Assembly (NCBI GenBank): GCA_021827885.1
Contig: JAKAUD010000135.1
Span: forward strand, 1-34,219
Origin: Thermoplasmata archaeon
GTDB taxonomy: Archaea; Thermoplasmatota; Thermoplasmata; Thermoplasmatales; Thermoplasmataceae
DNA: 34,219 bases
Reading direction: 5' to 3'
The notes below the pieces were generated by a model that saw only the letters and a list, made by a program, of their open reading frames with translations, did not search any database and was not told the DNA's origin. This document shows, piece by piece, positions 1 to 8,238 of the stretch. The position numbers were made by a program, and so were the translations under genes. How positions within the stretch are numbered: the stretch's first letter is position 1; the number at the start of each line of letters is the position of its first letter.

Positions 1-2
1 AT

Positions 3-128
3 AAACGGGCGGGTGAAAGATGCATGAATCGGCACAATATCTGGTTCGGCACAGACGAGTTGGTTAGTGAAATACCGGAAGTTTTCAAAGAAATTATGGA
101 AATTCAAAGAAAGCTTAAGGAAATCTGA
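3..128 (+). CDS. C-terminal end of an unidentified protein (partial)
   Basis: An open frame runs in from the left edge and ends in TGA at 126-128. It gives about 41 residues, rich in Glu, Lys and Ile near the end and predicted to be helical. There is a Cys and a WFGTDE stretch before the helix. I do not recognise the family. The frame is open from the first base, so the gene starts outside the window; the other two forward frames are closed within about 30 bases. Nothing more can be said about its function. Confidence 0.5.
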   Translation, partial: KRAGERCMNRHNIWFGTDELVSEIPEVFKEIMEIQRKLKEI

Positions 129-312
129 TTATTTCTCCTAATCTTATCTGGTCTGGTTGAGCTTACATACCTTCTCCCCTTATTCTATGGCATCTATGTA
201 CGGATAGCCTTAACCAGTTCTCCGGTCTCTTATGATATGGTATTTTACTGGACAATTCAAACGAGAATTCAAATTATTCCACGTTTTTAGGTATGACAGT
301 ATTTGTCACGGA

Positions 313-328
313 ATATATATATATATAA
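313..328 (+). promoter_or_regulatory. TATA box of the exported-protein/ABC operon
   Basis: A run of alternating A and T fills 313-327 and its end lies about 27 bases before the ATG at 354. In archaea that spacing puts transcription start at or very near the start codon, so the mRNA is probably leaderless. The rest of 129-312 holds no gene I can support. Confidence 0.55.
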
Positions 329-353
329 TGAAGCAATTCATCGCAGAATTTGA

Positions 354-1217
354 ATGAATAACACAACAAAAACTGGTTGGATAATAGCGTCTGCGATTAT
401 TGTAATGTTTATGCTACCCACGATCGGAATGTCATCTTCGATCCTGAACAACCTGAATAGTAGTTCGGGGTCTACGGTTATAAATTATTTACCTGAATCT
501 GGAACAGTATCAAACGGAATGGTCTCTTATAGCGTTAAACAACTCTGCACCAAATATACAACGGAAACCTCAACCAACGGGCACACAAACGTAATCCAAT
601 ATTTCTATGTGTATTATAACAGCACATATAATCTACTCTTTTATGTTTTGGATTCTAAAGTGAATGCATATAACGGCGCCAATATAAATTCAAATAATGC
701 AGCTGGTGCACCAAGCACTATTTGTAGCTCAATTTCCTGTCCCAGTTATATGGCAATAGGAAATTGGTTTGGACATAGGATTTATATGCCAACTCCATAC
801 GGACATTTGCAATATAGCTCTCCTAATGAGAAAGTTCAAAGTGGTCAATGCGGGCAAGTAACGCTTTCCGCCTCAGTTTCTGCAGGAGCATCGGCATGTG
901 GCGTTTCGGTTTCAGGAACGGTTGGAGTATCTTACACATACGATCTTTATGATTTCTGTGTAGATCAGTTACATGGGTCTTTCACTAACGATCAGTGGGT
1001 ATTTGAAAGTCACGAGGCTGGACAAACCTACGCACGCTTTGTTACCGCAACAGCGGTAGATTACAAACCTGGATACCAACAACGCATAAGTTATTGCTCA
1101 ATCGGACATACAACTTACGTAAAATCATCCCCTGGATGGTTTTGGACAACAAACTATTGTTTGGTTGGCTCAAGCTTGGCAGAAATATCGTTATATCAGA
1201 CTCCCGTTCTCAATTGA
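354..1217 (+). CDS. Cysteine-rich secreted or membrane-anchored protein, first gene of an ABC-transporter operon
   Basis: 287 residues. Residues 8-30 form one hydrophobic segment (GWIIASAIIVMFMLP) fitting a signal peptide or membrane anchor. The rest is Ser/Thr/Asn/Tyr-rich, low in charge and probably beta-rich. It has eight cysteines (65, 124, 129, 166, 182, 202, 248, 269), an even number that suits disulfides outside the cell. A Gly/Ser/Ala/Val patch at 168-195 could insert in or contact membranes, but this is a guess. No enzyme motif is visible and I do not recognise the family. The next gene starts 5 bases after the stop, so it heads a six-gene operon with an ABC transporter. Secreted toxin (archaeocin-like), adhesin or surface-layer component are all possible. 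Confidence 0.8.
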   Translation: MNNTTKTGWIIASAIIVMFMLPTIGMSSSILNNLNSSSGSTVINYLPESGTVSNGMVSYSVKQLCTKYTTETSTNGHTNVIQYFYVYYNSTYNLLFYVLDSKVNAYNGANINSNNAAGAPSTICSSISCPSYMAIGNWFGHRIYMPTPYGHLQYSSPNEKVQSGQCGQVTLSASVSAGASACGVSVSGTVGVSYTYDLYDFCVDQLHGSFTNDQWVFESHEAGQTYARFVTATAVDYKPGYQQRISYCSIGHTTYVKSSPGWFWTTNYCLVGSSLAEISLYQTPVLN

Positions 1218-1222
1218 TCGTG

Positions 1223-1765
1223 ATGAAACTATTTTTTAAAATACTAATCTTTATTTTTTCCATTTTTCTAATAATGGTATTTTCTCAGTATTATGCGATC
1301 ATAGAATCAAAAAAGCCAGTGTACGGTGATATAACATTTTCTGTTGATTTCACCAAAGAAAACTATAGTAATAGCAATAGCGTCACCGTCTTTCTTAACG
1401 CCAGTTGGACAGGAAACGTTTACTTTCATTTTACTAACGAAGCACCCTCAAACGGTTTCGCCATTGCATACTTGGGAAACACCAAGGAGAGCCTAAATAA
1501 GAACATCTCTAACTCAAAACTTCATCCTCTCTGTTGCAGTGAGAACCCTTATCTAATTCAACAACCATTTGGTTATTTAGTCTATTATTTGCCGTTCAAT
1601 ATTTCTAATTCACACCCAAAAGATAAAATTATATGGTCTTTAGGGGTAAATGCATCCGATAAGGTTCCTTCTGGGTATTATGCGTATTACATGTTTTCGC
1701 AGTTTGGAACTCAACATGATTCAAAACAGAGTGTTATAATCAATTACAAATACATATATATTTAA
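1223..1765 (+). CDS. Membrane-anchored extracytoplasmic protein of the ABC operon
   Basis: 180 residues from the ATG at 1223. A longer in-frame start would overlap the upstream gene by over 120 bases, so I prefer this one, which leaves a 5-base gap. Residues 1-24 are strongly hydrophobic after MKLFFK, a typical signal or anchor. The rest has several Asn-X-Ser/Thr sites, alternating hydrophobic residues suggesting a beta sandwich, and an adjacent Cys pair (LCCSEN). General composition resembles the product of 4026-4607. No known family is recognised. Its place between the secreted protein and the ATPase suggests a role as immunity protein, surface partner or transporter accessory. Confidence 0.75.
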   Translation: MKLFFKILIFIFSIFLIMVFSQYYAIIESKKPVYGDITFSVDFTKENYSNSNSVTVFLNASWTGNVYFHFTNEAPSNGFAIAYLGNTKESLNKNISNSKLHPLCCSENPYLIQQPFGYLVYYLPFNISNSHPKDKIIWSLGVNASDKVPSGYYAYYMFSQFGTQHDSKQSVIINYKYIYI

Positions 1766-1771
1766 AAGTGA

Positions 1772-2686
1772 GTGGTGAGTAAAATATTAGGTTTAAGAAT
1801 AAAAAAAGATAAGATTAACTTCTCGGATGAAACCATTCTACAAATTAAAGACTTAAGAAAATCATACGGATTTCCCAAAAAGAAATCTCGAAAAGTGATA
1901 TTAAATTCTATTGATATGGAACTCAAAAAGGGAGAATGCCTTTGTGTTGTTGGGGAAAATGGAGTTGGAAAGTCTACACTCCTGAAAATTATCATAGGAT
2001 TGATTGCTAAGGATGGTGGCGAAATTCATATCAATGGAAGTTTTGGATATGTTCCTGAGACAAGTATAAATTTTCAGTCGTTGAGTGCTGAGGAGAATCT
2101 ATTGTATTACGATAATATGTCAGCCCAGTCTTCAAATTATGTTGGATTGCTTAGTCAGATGGGCATAAGCGAAGCTAAAAAGAGAAAGATGAAATATTTC
2201 TCAAAGGGAATGTCAAGAAAGGTCGACATCATCAGGGCTTTGAACAATAATCCTGCCCTCATAATTCTGGACGAGCCATTTGAAGGACTTGATCCGAAGA
2301 CTTGTTCGGACATTATTGAAATTCTCAAAAAGATGAAAGAATCCGGTAAGGGAATACTCATGAGCAGTCATGATATGACATATGTCGAAAGGATAGCAGA
2401 TAATATATTTCTTCTAGAAAAAGGGAAAATGACACAATTATCAAGGAATGAAAGGATATTTCACATAACATTTGAGTGTGAAAACATAGATCCAATTTCC
2501 AAGAAAATTAAAGAATTTGGATTAGAGGCAGTGAATTCGCAAAATAAATATCATGTTGCAATAAACGATGAATCAATAAAAAATGAGGTAATTAAATACC
2601 TTATAGACTGTGGGGCAAAAATTATCAAGCAGCAGTACCAAAGCTTGGAGGAAGAATATCTTGAAACAATTCAAAGAAGTGAATAA
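1772..2686 (+). CDS. ABC transporter ATP-binding protein
   Basis: 304 residues. Cytoplasmic ATPase of an ABC-2 type exporter. Walker A GENGVGKST is at 61-69, the signature region FSKGMSRK at 143-150, Walker B ALIILDEPF at 162-170 and the switch His at 200. The usual Q-loop glutamine is replaced by a YVPE stretch near 93-96, as in many drug/antibiotic-type ABC ATPases. About 90 residues after the switch region form a C-terminal extension common in this exporter group. Two GTG codons in a row (1772, 1775) are possible starts; the preceding stop ends at 1765. It partners the overlapping downstream permease. The substrate is unknown; the co-operonic exported proteins or their activity on the envelope are candidates. 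Confidence 0.93.
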   Translation: MVSKILGLRIKKDKINFSDETILQIKDLRKSYGFPKKKSRKVILNSIDMELKKGECLCVVGENGVGKSTLLKIIIGLIAKDGGEIHINGSFGYVPETSINFQSLSAEENLLYYDNMSAQSSNYVGLLSQMGISEAKKRKMKYFSKGMSRKVDIIRALNNNPALIILDEPFEGLDPKTCSDIIEILKKMKESGKGILMSSHDMTYVERIADNIFLLEKGKMTQLSRNERIFHITFECENIDPISKKIKEFGLEAVNSQNKYHVAINDESIKNEVIKYLIDCGAKIIKQQYQSLEEEYLETIQRSE

Positions 2687-3575
2687 AACAGCATTAAAGA
2701 CTCTAAAGGGACAAATCACAAAAGACATTACTCTTATGGTAAAGTCGTGGTATTTCATCATAATACTCGGTGCAGCCATACTAATAATTCTTGACCTGTT
2801 ATATACGAATAGTATAAACAAGAAATCACAAATTATAACCTTAGTTTCATATAATCTGGGTCTCAAAAGCAATATAATATCAACCATATATAACAGCAAC
2901 ACGGAAAATTATCTAAACCCAATACTACTTATTATTCCGGCAATAATCATATCTGATGATATAGAAAATAAAAATTTCACTATCCTCAAGCTATTGAACT
3001 TTAATACCGTTGAATACGTTATTGGGAAGTTCGTTTCGTCAATGATTCTCATTTTTGCGATCGTTCTTTGCTTTTCACTTATAGGAGAATTCTACATTTT
3101 TTATAATGGATACATCATAACATCAGGGGTAATAATTGATCCTTTTTTAGTATCTCTTGCTCTTATGTCAATTCTTGTGATGCCTGTTACATTTGTGTTA
3201 TTCTTGTCATCGATTTTGCCAAACAAAGGGTTTTCAATAATATCGGTCTTTTTAATTTATCCAATCTCATTTGAAATCTCATCCAGGATTTCCTCTGTTT
3301 ATGGTACCTCTGGGCTTTCTATTCTGAATATGTTTTTATTTTCAATCTCTGGATTCTCAGCAAACCTTCCGCTCTATCTTATGCATTCTGAACTATACAC
3401 TTCGAGTAACTATCTCAAGCCGGGGAACAGTATCTTCATTATAGAATTGGCATTTATCGTCCTGTTCACTCTTACGTGCATTTCTATATTTTTACGGAAG
3501 AATTCAGTTAGTATCAGGAACATAATCAAATCTCGTTTTCACTCGTTCATAGGGAGGATTTTCAATGAAAATTAA
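2661..3575 (+). CDS. ABC-2 type transporter permease
   Basis: About 304 residues if read from TTG at 2661, which has a GGAGG ribosome site at 2648-2652 and overlaps the ATPase gene by 26 bases, implying translational coupling. ATG at 2736 is the main alternative. Six hydrophobic spans are visible, starting with WYFIIILGAAILIILDLL, then spans near DNA positions 2925, 3030, 3150, 3230 and 3450. The layout (cytoplasmic amphipathic N terminus, large loops, six helices) matches ABC-2 permeases of bacteriocin, antibiotic and polysaccharide exporters. Sequence similarity in this group is low, so the call rests on topology and on the ATPase next to it. Confidence 0.82.
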   Translation: MKQFKEVNKTALKTLKGQITKDITLMVKSWYFIIILGAAILIILDLLYTNSINKKSQIITLVSYNLGLKSNIISTIYNSNTENYLNPILLIIPAIIISDDIENKNFTILKLLNFNTVEYVIGKFVSSMILIFAIVLCFSLIGEFYIFYNGYIITSGVIIDPFLVSLALMSILVMPVTFVLFLSSILPNKGFSIISVFLIYPISFEISSRISSVYGTSGLSILNMFLFSISGFSANLPLYLMHSELYTSSNYLKPGNSIFIIELAFIVLFTLTCISIFLRKNSVSIRNIIKSRFHSFIGRIFNEN

Positions 3576-4029
3576 AAAGATCTACATAGTACTTGTGATT
3601 ATTATAATAACTACCGTAGCTACATTGCCGGTTTATCAAAAGTGGGAGAGCAATAACAACAGCACATCCCCACCTCCAATAACCATAATTGGGCCAAATA
3701 CAACAGGTTTCACATTCTTATACCAAGTAGACAACATTCACGGATCTAACTGTTTTCATTTTACTATGCCAAGTGAGCACATATTATCTTTTCTATTTGT
3801 TGCTTTCGCCAATGTTACTAGTTCAGGTAACTGCATAACAGTATATAACGGCACAAACTGCTATATCGCCAAATTTCAACTTCAAGCGCGGGAATATGTT
3901 CAGGCTGGTGAACAGTTTAACATATCGGATTTTTATCCGGGGAACTGGAGTGTAAGTGTTAATTTTGCTTCACCCACAGGAAATGGAAATTACCATTTTT
4001 TAGTGTATTATAAGGAGGGGGTTAATTGA
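3565..4029 (+). CDS. Small membrane-anchored extracytoplasmic protein
   Basis: 154 residues. ATG at 3565 lies inside the permease gene (11-base overlap) behind an AGGGAGGA site, so the two are coupled. Residues 6-24 (YIVLVIIIITTVATLP) form an N-terminal anchor or signal. The exposed part has three cysteines, in GSNCFHF, SGNCITV and GTNCYIA contexts, and several Asn-X-Ser/Thr sites. It is probably a single beta domain. No family is recognised. Membership of the operon suggests a surface partner or accessory of the transporter. Confidence 0.75.
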   Translation: MKIKKIYIVLVIIIITTVATLPVYQKWESNNNSTSPPPITIIGPNTTGFTFLYQVDNIHGSNCFHFTMPSEHILSFLFVAFANVTSSGNCITVYNGTNCYIAKFQLQAREYVQAGEQFNISDFYPGNWSVSVNFASPTGNGNYHFLVYYKEGVN

Positions 4030-4607
4030 AAAACAAGACTATTGGGGTGTTGTTTATTGTTCTACTCGTAATATTTTTAGGAGTATTAATCCAGAAAACT
4101 TATCCTAACAATCCCAACTTCAACTATATTACTGTAGATGTCAAACAGAATAATTCTCTTTATTATTTTAATAACCAAAGTGACAATATAAATGTGAGTA
4201 TAGATATCTGTGTTACAGGGGACAATTATCCATTTCAGCTTAACATTGTCGGGCACAATCCTTGCATGTTCTCTTTAGGGTTATTTTTCATATCAAATTA
4301 TACCGGCAACGAAAGCCTTCACAATGCCTCCACATCTTTTTCACAATTTAGATCAATATCAGGTTACTCAACTTATCTAGATAACAAGTTTCATCACACA
4401 ATTTACCCTATCCCATCATTCTCCTATATCTCCGCAATTAATCTCTCCAACAACTCCACCAAAATTTCAATTAATATATTGAAATCAAATTTTGCTAGTC
4501 CTGGAATTTATGGTCTTTTATTGAATAACATATCCACATCAGGACAACATAGAAATCTGATACATACAGTATATACTAATCAAGTTGTAGTTGTTGAACA
4601 GTCTTGA
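4026..4607 (+). CDS. Membrane-anchored extracytoplasmic protein, last gene of the ABC operon
   Basis: 193 residues. The start is TTG at 4026, overlapping the previous stop by 4 bases, with a strong GGAGGGGG ribosome site just before it; no better start exists nearby. Residues 5-23 (TIGVLFIVLLVIFLGVLI) form a signal or anchor. The remainder is Asn/Ser/Tyr-rich with about ten possible N-glycosylation sites and two cysteines (DICVTG, HNPCMF). General composition resembles the protein of 1223-1765, so the two might be distant paralogues; this has not been aligned. Function is unknown. Confidence 0.75.
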   Translation: MKNKTIGVLFIVLLVIFLGVLIQKTYPNNPNFNYITVDVKQNNSLYYFNNQSDNINVSIDICVTGDNYPFQLNIVGHNPCMFSLGLFFISNYTGNESLHNASTSFSQFRSISGYSTYLDNKFHHTIYPIPSFSYISAINLSNNSTKISINILKSNFASPGIYGLLLNNISTSGQHRNLIHTVYTNQVVVVEQS

Positions 4608-4919
4608 AATGGAAGTTAGACTCCAAATAGAGCAATATATCCATCGCAATAGCGGATGGTCTGCTGCTCCAGTTGAATCAGCACATCCTTTAGGACTTTA
4701 CCAACCAACATATCCTGGTGCTTTCCCAAAAAGGTGGAAGGAGAAAAAAAGCATAAACAAGAAGAAAAGTTAAAAATAGCAATGGAAGAGGTAAGGAAAA
4801 TAATCCTGCATCTGGGCTTTGCATTAATTCACCACAAGATCATGGGAAACTGTTTTAAGTTGAATGATATTTTAATCTGGTTGCCAGTAAAGAATGAGCA
4901 GAATGAGAATGTAGACTCC
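4608..4919. other. Region between the ABC operon and the AMP-binding-fold gene
   Basis: A 60-codon forward frame (4591-4773) overlaps the end of the upstream gene. It reads like a basic, Pro-containing protein tail (PVESAHPLGLYQP). It could be a remnant of a transposase C terminus, but the evidence is weak. An in-frame extension of the downstream gene also crosses this stretch from GTG at 4734 or ATG at 4782. No RNA gene or clear TATA box is evident. Confidence 0.3.
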
Positions 4920-6476
4920 ATGGCTGTGGAGACTGAAGGAAGCGCATATTTTGAGAAGTTCAAAAAGGTATGCCTTAACCGGGGCAGCAGGGCAGCAGTT
5001 ATCTATGGGGGGCAGGTTTTCAGCTATTCAAAGCTCCTGGGCTTTGTCGAATCTTTTTCCTCCGGGCTAAAAAAGCTATTTCCCATCAAGAAAGGTGGCA
5101 GGATTATGATATCCCTACCACCAGGGCTCCCATACATAATTTCACTGTTGTCAATGTCTAGAGTGGGAAATATAGCGATTCCACTTGAGCCATATGTTTC
5201 AGAGAAAACATTTCTTGACACTCTATCCAAGATCAACCCATCAGGAATAATAGCCTCCGATGGAATCTTAAACCACTACGGAAAGAATATCTCTTCTGAA
5301 ATATTTAAGATAGCAGTTCCAAAAAATTCATTCATTTCACCAAGGAACAGGAGTAAATTTTCACCAGGAACCCCGGAAATTATGAATGCGGGAAAAAAAG
5401 ACGGAACCAATTTATTCGAAAGCCTATGTTATTCGGAAGTAACAAGCCCGGAATCTATTGATCCAATAATCGATATATTCATCGAAAGGCTCTTTAAAAG
5501 GGATGGTCAAAACAGTGAAATAATTGGTTTTACATATGAATGTATTGACAACTCCATTAATTTTGAGGAATCATTATTTAAGGGCTTGGAAAAAAATACC
5601 AAAATTCTATCCTCATGCGAAACCTATTCAGTACCTGCCATTGTCACTTGTATTTTACTCCCTCTCCTCAAGGGTTATTCTGTAATTATTGATTCTATGG
5701 AGAACCAGAAAGCAATTATAAAATCAACAAAGTGGTATAATCCGGAAATAATCATATCTGAAAATTATCTCGAAGAGAATATTTCCGCAATCCTGAAATC
5801 TGGAAAAGAATTCCACCCAAAACATCTGATAATGGTTCAGAAAAAGAGGAATAATGAGCAGATTCTGGAAATTTATAACATACTTAAGACCAGAGTCGCA
5901 GGGGTAAGACTTGATGAGAGATGTGGAACACCCATTACGGTTCTTGAATCCATAGAAATAAAGCCGGATATTCAAAGGGATGGCAGGATCTTCCCCGGAC
6001 TCACACTGAAAAAAACGAATGAGGAGGATAAGGGTTCTTTTCTTTCTGTCTCAGGAAAGCAGATAGCTACGTCCGAAGAAAACCTTGATTCGCCGGAAAA
6101 CTCGCAAAATGATAATTCGTTCCTGATACAAGGATTGTTGCCCAATGAAAACGATGTTTTTATTGAGGATGAAATTTACAAACAGGATGCGACCAAAACA
6201 TATTTGAATGATTTCTCAAGCGAAATTGAAAACGAGTTATCACAGGCCATGAAAGATATCAGCGCAGTTCTCTTATCCGTCGAGTCAGGAATATCAATCA
6301 AGAATATACTGCTAATAGAGGGCACCTCTCCAAAAGTTTGGGAATCAAAAATATCCGAAGTCATGAACTACAGGTTCCCAAGATACATCAGGAAATCTGA
6401 AATTCAATTTGTAGCTTCAATTCCAAGGAGTATGTCAGGAAGGCCCGTATTGAATCTTATTTTCAAGGAATTATGA
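4920..6476 (+). CDS. Divergent AMP-binding (acyl-CoA synthetase-like) fold protein, probably lacking ligase activity
   Basis: 518 residues from ATG 4920; GTG 4734 or ATG 4782 would add 62 or 46 residues without obvious homology. The N-terminal part reads like an acyl/aryl-CoA synthetase: IYGGQVFSYSKL, then ISLPPGLPYIISLLSMSRVGN, matching the usual gene-family core. The C terminus also matches (RFPRYIRKSEIQFVASIPRS, then MSGRPVLN where active enzymes have PxTxSGK). In the middle, the Ser/Thr/Gly-rich ATP loop (TSGTTGxPKG) is absent, the YGxTE motif is unrecognisable and the catalytic Lys region reads GRPV. It therefore looks like a pseudoenzyme or a strongly altered member. It lies upstream of citrate synthase on the same strand, with its own promoter between them. 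Confidence 0.65.
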   Translation: MAVETEGSAYFEKFKKVCLNRGSRAAVIYGGQVFSYSKLLGFVESFSSGLKKLFPIKKGGRIMISLPPGLPYIISLLSMSRVGNIAIPLEPYVSEKTFLDTLSKINPSGIIASDGILNHYGKNISSEIFKIAVPKNSFISPRNRSKFSPGTPEIMNAGKKDGTNLFESLCYSEVTSPESIDPIIDIFIERLFKRDGQNSEIIGFTYECIDNSINFEESLFKGLEKNTKILSSCETYSVPAIVTCILLPLLKGYSVIIDSMENQKAIIKSTKWYNPEIIISENYLEENISAILKSGKEFHPKHLIMVQKKRNNEQILEIYNILKTRVAGVRLDERCGTPITVLESIEIKPDIQRDGRIFPGLTLKKTNEEDKGSFLSVSGKQIATSEENLDSPENSQNDNSFLIQGLLPNENDVFIEDEIYKQDATKTYLNDFSSEIENELSQAMKDISAVLLSVESGISIKNILLIEGTSPKVWESKISEVMNYRFPRYIRKSEIQFVASIPRSMSGRPVLNLIFKEL

Positions 6477-6514
6477 CAGGGAATCCATATTTGAACCTGA
6501 TACTTCCGGTTAAG

Positions 6515-6524
6515 GTTTAATTAT
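6515..6524 (+). promoter_or_regulatory. Promoter (TATA box) of the citrate synthase gene
   Basis: The AT-rich GTTTAATTAT lies about 37 bases before the ATG at 6557. This would start transcription near 6541-6546, just ahead of a GAGGGA ribosome site at 6544-6549. It separates the gene from the upstream AMP-binding-fold gene. Confidence 0.45.
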
Positions 6525-6556
6525 CATCCTACGATTAGAGAAGAGGGAGATTTAAA

Positions 6557-7714
6557 ATGGAAAGTTCTAACACCCAAAATAATACTTATGCTAAAGGACT
6601 TGAAGGAGTTATAGCCGCTGAAACAGAAATTGGATTTGTGGATGGCCAGGAGGGTAGGTTAGTCTACCGAGGCTATGATATCAGTGTCCTAAGCGAAAAC
6701 TCAAACTATGAAGAGATATCCTATTTACTGAATTTTGGTAAACTGCCTAACAGGAAACAGATGACTGAGTACCTTGAGCAAATGAGGGCGAATTCAGAAG
6801 TTCCCCAGGATACATATGATCTCATACAAACCTATGGGAAAAAGGCACATCCCATGGTGACCCTGAGAACCGTAATATCAAACCTGGCATCTTACGATCC
6901 CAGGGAATCAGACTCTTCAATCGAGAACCAGAAAAGAATTGCGATATCCATAATTGCAAAAATGCCAGCCATAGTAGGGGCAATACACAGAACAATCTTA
7001 GGCAAGGACATCCTGAAATCAAGGAGTGAACTTTCGTACGCGGGAAGTTTCCTGTATTATGCCCTCGGAAGAAATCCGGATCCGGTGGAGACCAAGATAA
7101 TGGACACGGCGCTCATGCTTCATGCCGATCACGGGATGAATGCATCAACATTCTCGGCTCTTGTGACAATTTCCACTTTGGCCGATATATACTCTGCAAC
7201 AACATCTGCCATATCTACCCTGAAGGGCCCCCTTCATGGAGGGGCAAATGAAAGAGCATTGAAAATGATAATGGATATAGGGTCGCCGGAAAAGGCTGGG
7301 CCATATCTGGAGGCCATGGTTGCCAGGAAAGAAAAGATAATGGGGTTTGGGCACAGAGTGTACAAGGTATATGATCCAAGGGCAAAAATACTGAAAAAAT
7401 ACGCTTCATATATTTCTGAGAAGTCAGATAAGAAATCAATTTTTGAGACAGCAAACAAGGTCGAGGAAATAATGATAAACAAGCTGGGAGAAAAGGGAAT
7501 ATTTCCCAACGTTGATTTCTATTCTGGAATGATATACTATTCAATGGGATTAACGCCTGAAATATTTACCCCAATTTTCGCACTTGGCAGAATCTCGGGC
7601 TGGACTGCAAGATCGCTGGAATACCTTCAAAACAATAAATTATTCCGGCCAAAGGCACTTTACGTGGGCGAAAGAGGCCCAAAAACATATATATCAATAC
7701 AGGAGAGGCAATAA
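6557..7714 (+). CDS. gltA: Citrate synthase
   Basis: 385 residues, the usual length for archaeal citrate synthase. It condenses acetyl-CoA and oxaloacetate to citrate, the first step of the TCA cycle, in the cytoplasm. The catalytic triad is visible: His227 in KGPLHGGANE, His266 in GFGHRVYKVYDPR and Asp320 in FPNVDFYSG. The HADHGMNAS motif (189-197) and the C-terminal RPKALYVG stretch are also present. Start ATG 6557 has a good ribosome site (GAGGGAGA). 2-Methylcitrate synthase is a close relative and cannot be excluded by sequence alone, but aconitase in the same window supports a TCA role. Confidence 0.97.
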   Translation: MESSNTQNNTYAKGLEGVIAAETEIGFVDGQEGRLVYRGYDISVLSENSNYEEISYLLNFGKLPNRKQMTEYLEQMRANSEVPQDTYDLIQTYGKKAHPMVTLRTVISNLASYDPRESDSSIENQKRIAISIIAKMPAIVGAIHRTILGKDILKSRSELSYAGSFLYYALGRNPDPVETKIMDTALMLHADHGMNASTFSALVTISTLADIYSATTSAISTLKGPLHGGANERALKMIMDIGSPEKAGPYLEAMVARKEKIMGFGHRVYKVYDPRAKILKKYASYISEKSDKKSIFETANKVEEIMINKLGEKGIFPNVDFYSGMIYYSMGLTPEIFTPIFALGRISGWTARSLEYLQNNKLFRPKALYVGERGPKTYISIQERQ

Positions 7715-7745
7715 ACTGGACAAAGAAATAATAAAAAAAGATAGG

Positions 7746-8225
7746 GTGGGAAATAAAATCCTTGTTCCCGATACTTCAGCAATCCTTACCGGTTCTATGA
7801 ACCTTCTTGGAGAGAATCTCGTAGTACCTTCCGGGGTTATATATGAGATAGCAAGGGGAAAACCGGCCAGAATCTTGAGGGATCAGGAAGAAATGCTTAA
7901 AATAGCTGATCCGGAAGAAGGGAACCTGATAAAGGTCAAAGAACAGGCCAGCATAACAGGTGATCTTAAGTATCTCAGCAGTACTGATATAGAGGTTCTC
8001 GCCCTAGCTCTTGAAAAGAATGGAACAATTGTAACAAATGACTATTCAATACAGAATGTGGCAAAGAGCATGAATATAGCGTTTGAACCGTGTGGAATGG
8101 ATCCAATTGCAGAGGAGATAAAATGGGTATTTCGGTGCAAGGGATGCAGGAAAATCTATGAGGAGAACATAAAGGAGTGCAGAATTTGCGGGCACAAAAT
8201 CGTAAGATACAAAAAGGTTGAATAA
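7746..8225 (+). CDS. nob1: Nob1-like PIN-domain endonuclease with zinc ribbon (16S rRNA maturation)
   Basis: 159 residues from GTG at 7746. The frame is open further upstream, but that part overlaps citrate synthase and has no Nob1-like sequence. The PIN domain starts immediately (KILVPDTSAIL, with a metal-binding Asp at residue 9) and includes DIEVLALAL and a conserved NDYSIQNVA stretch. A zinc ribbon follows (CKGCRK then CRICGH, two CxxC pairs). This order and size match archaeal Nob1, which cuts the 3' end of 16S rRNA in pre-30S particles. It begins 31 bases after citrate synthase and overlaps or abuts the next gene, so all three may share a transcript. Confidence 0.9.
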   Translation: MGNKILVPDTSAILTGSMNLLGENLVVPSGVIYEIARGKPARILRDQEEMLKIADPEEGNLIKVKEQASITGDLKYLSSTDIEVLALALEKNGTIVTNDYSIQNVAKSMNIAFEPCGMDPIAEEIKWVFRCKGCRKIYEENIKECRICGHKIVRYKKVE

Positions 8226-8238
8226 ATTGAAAGGTAGC

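Noticed and set aside
1094..1222. 43-residue N-terminal extension of the second exported protein
   Set aside because: It would lie inside the first gene, and the hydrophobic signal segment starts exactly at the internal ATG 1223.
7234..7544. Minus-strand open frames within citrate synthase
   Set aside because: They are antisense to a clearly conserved enzyme gene and have no recognisable features.
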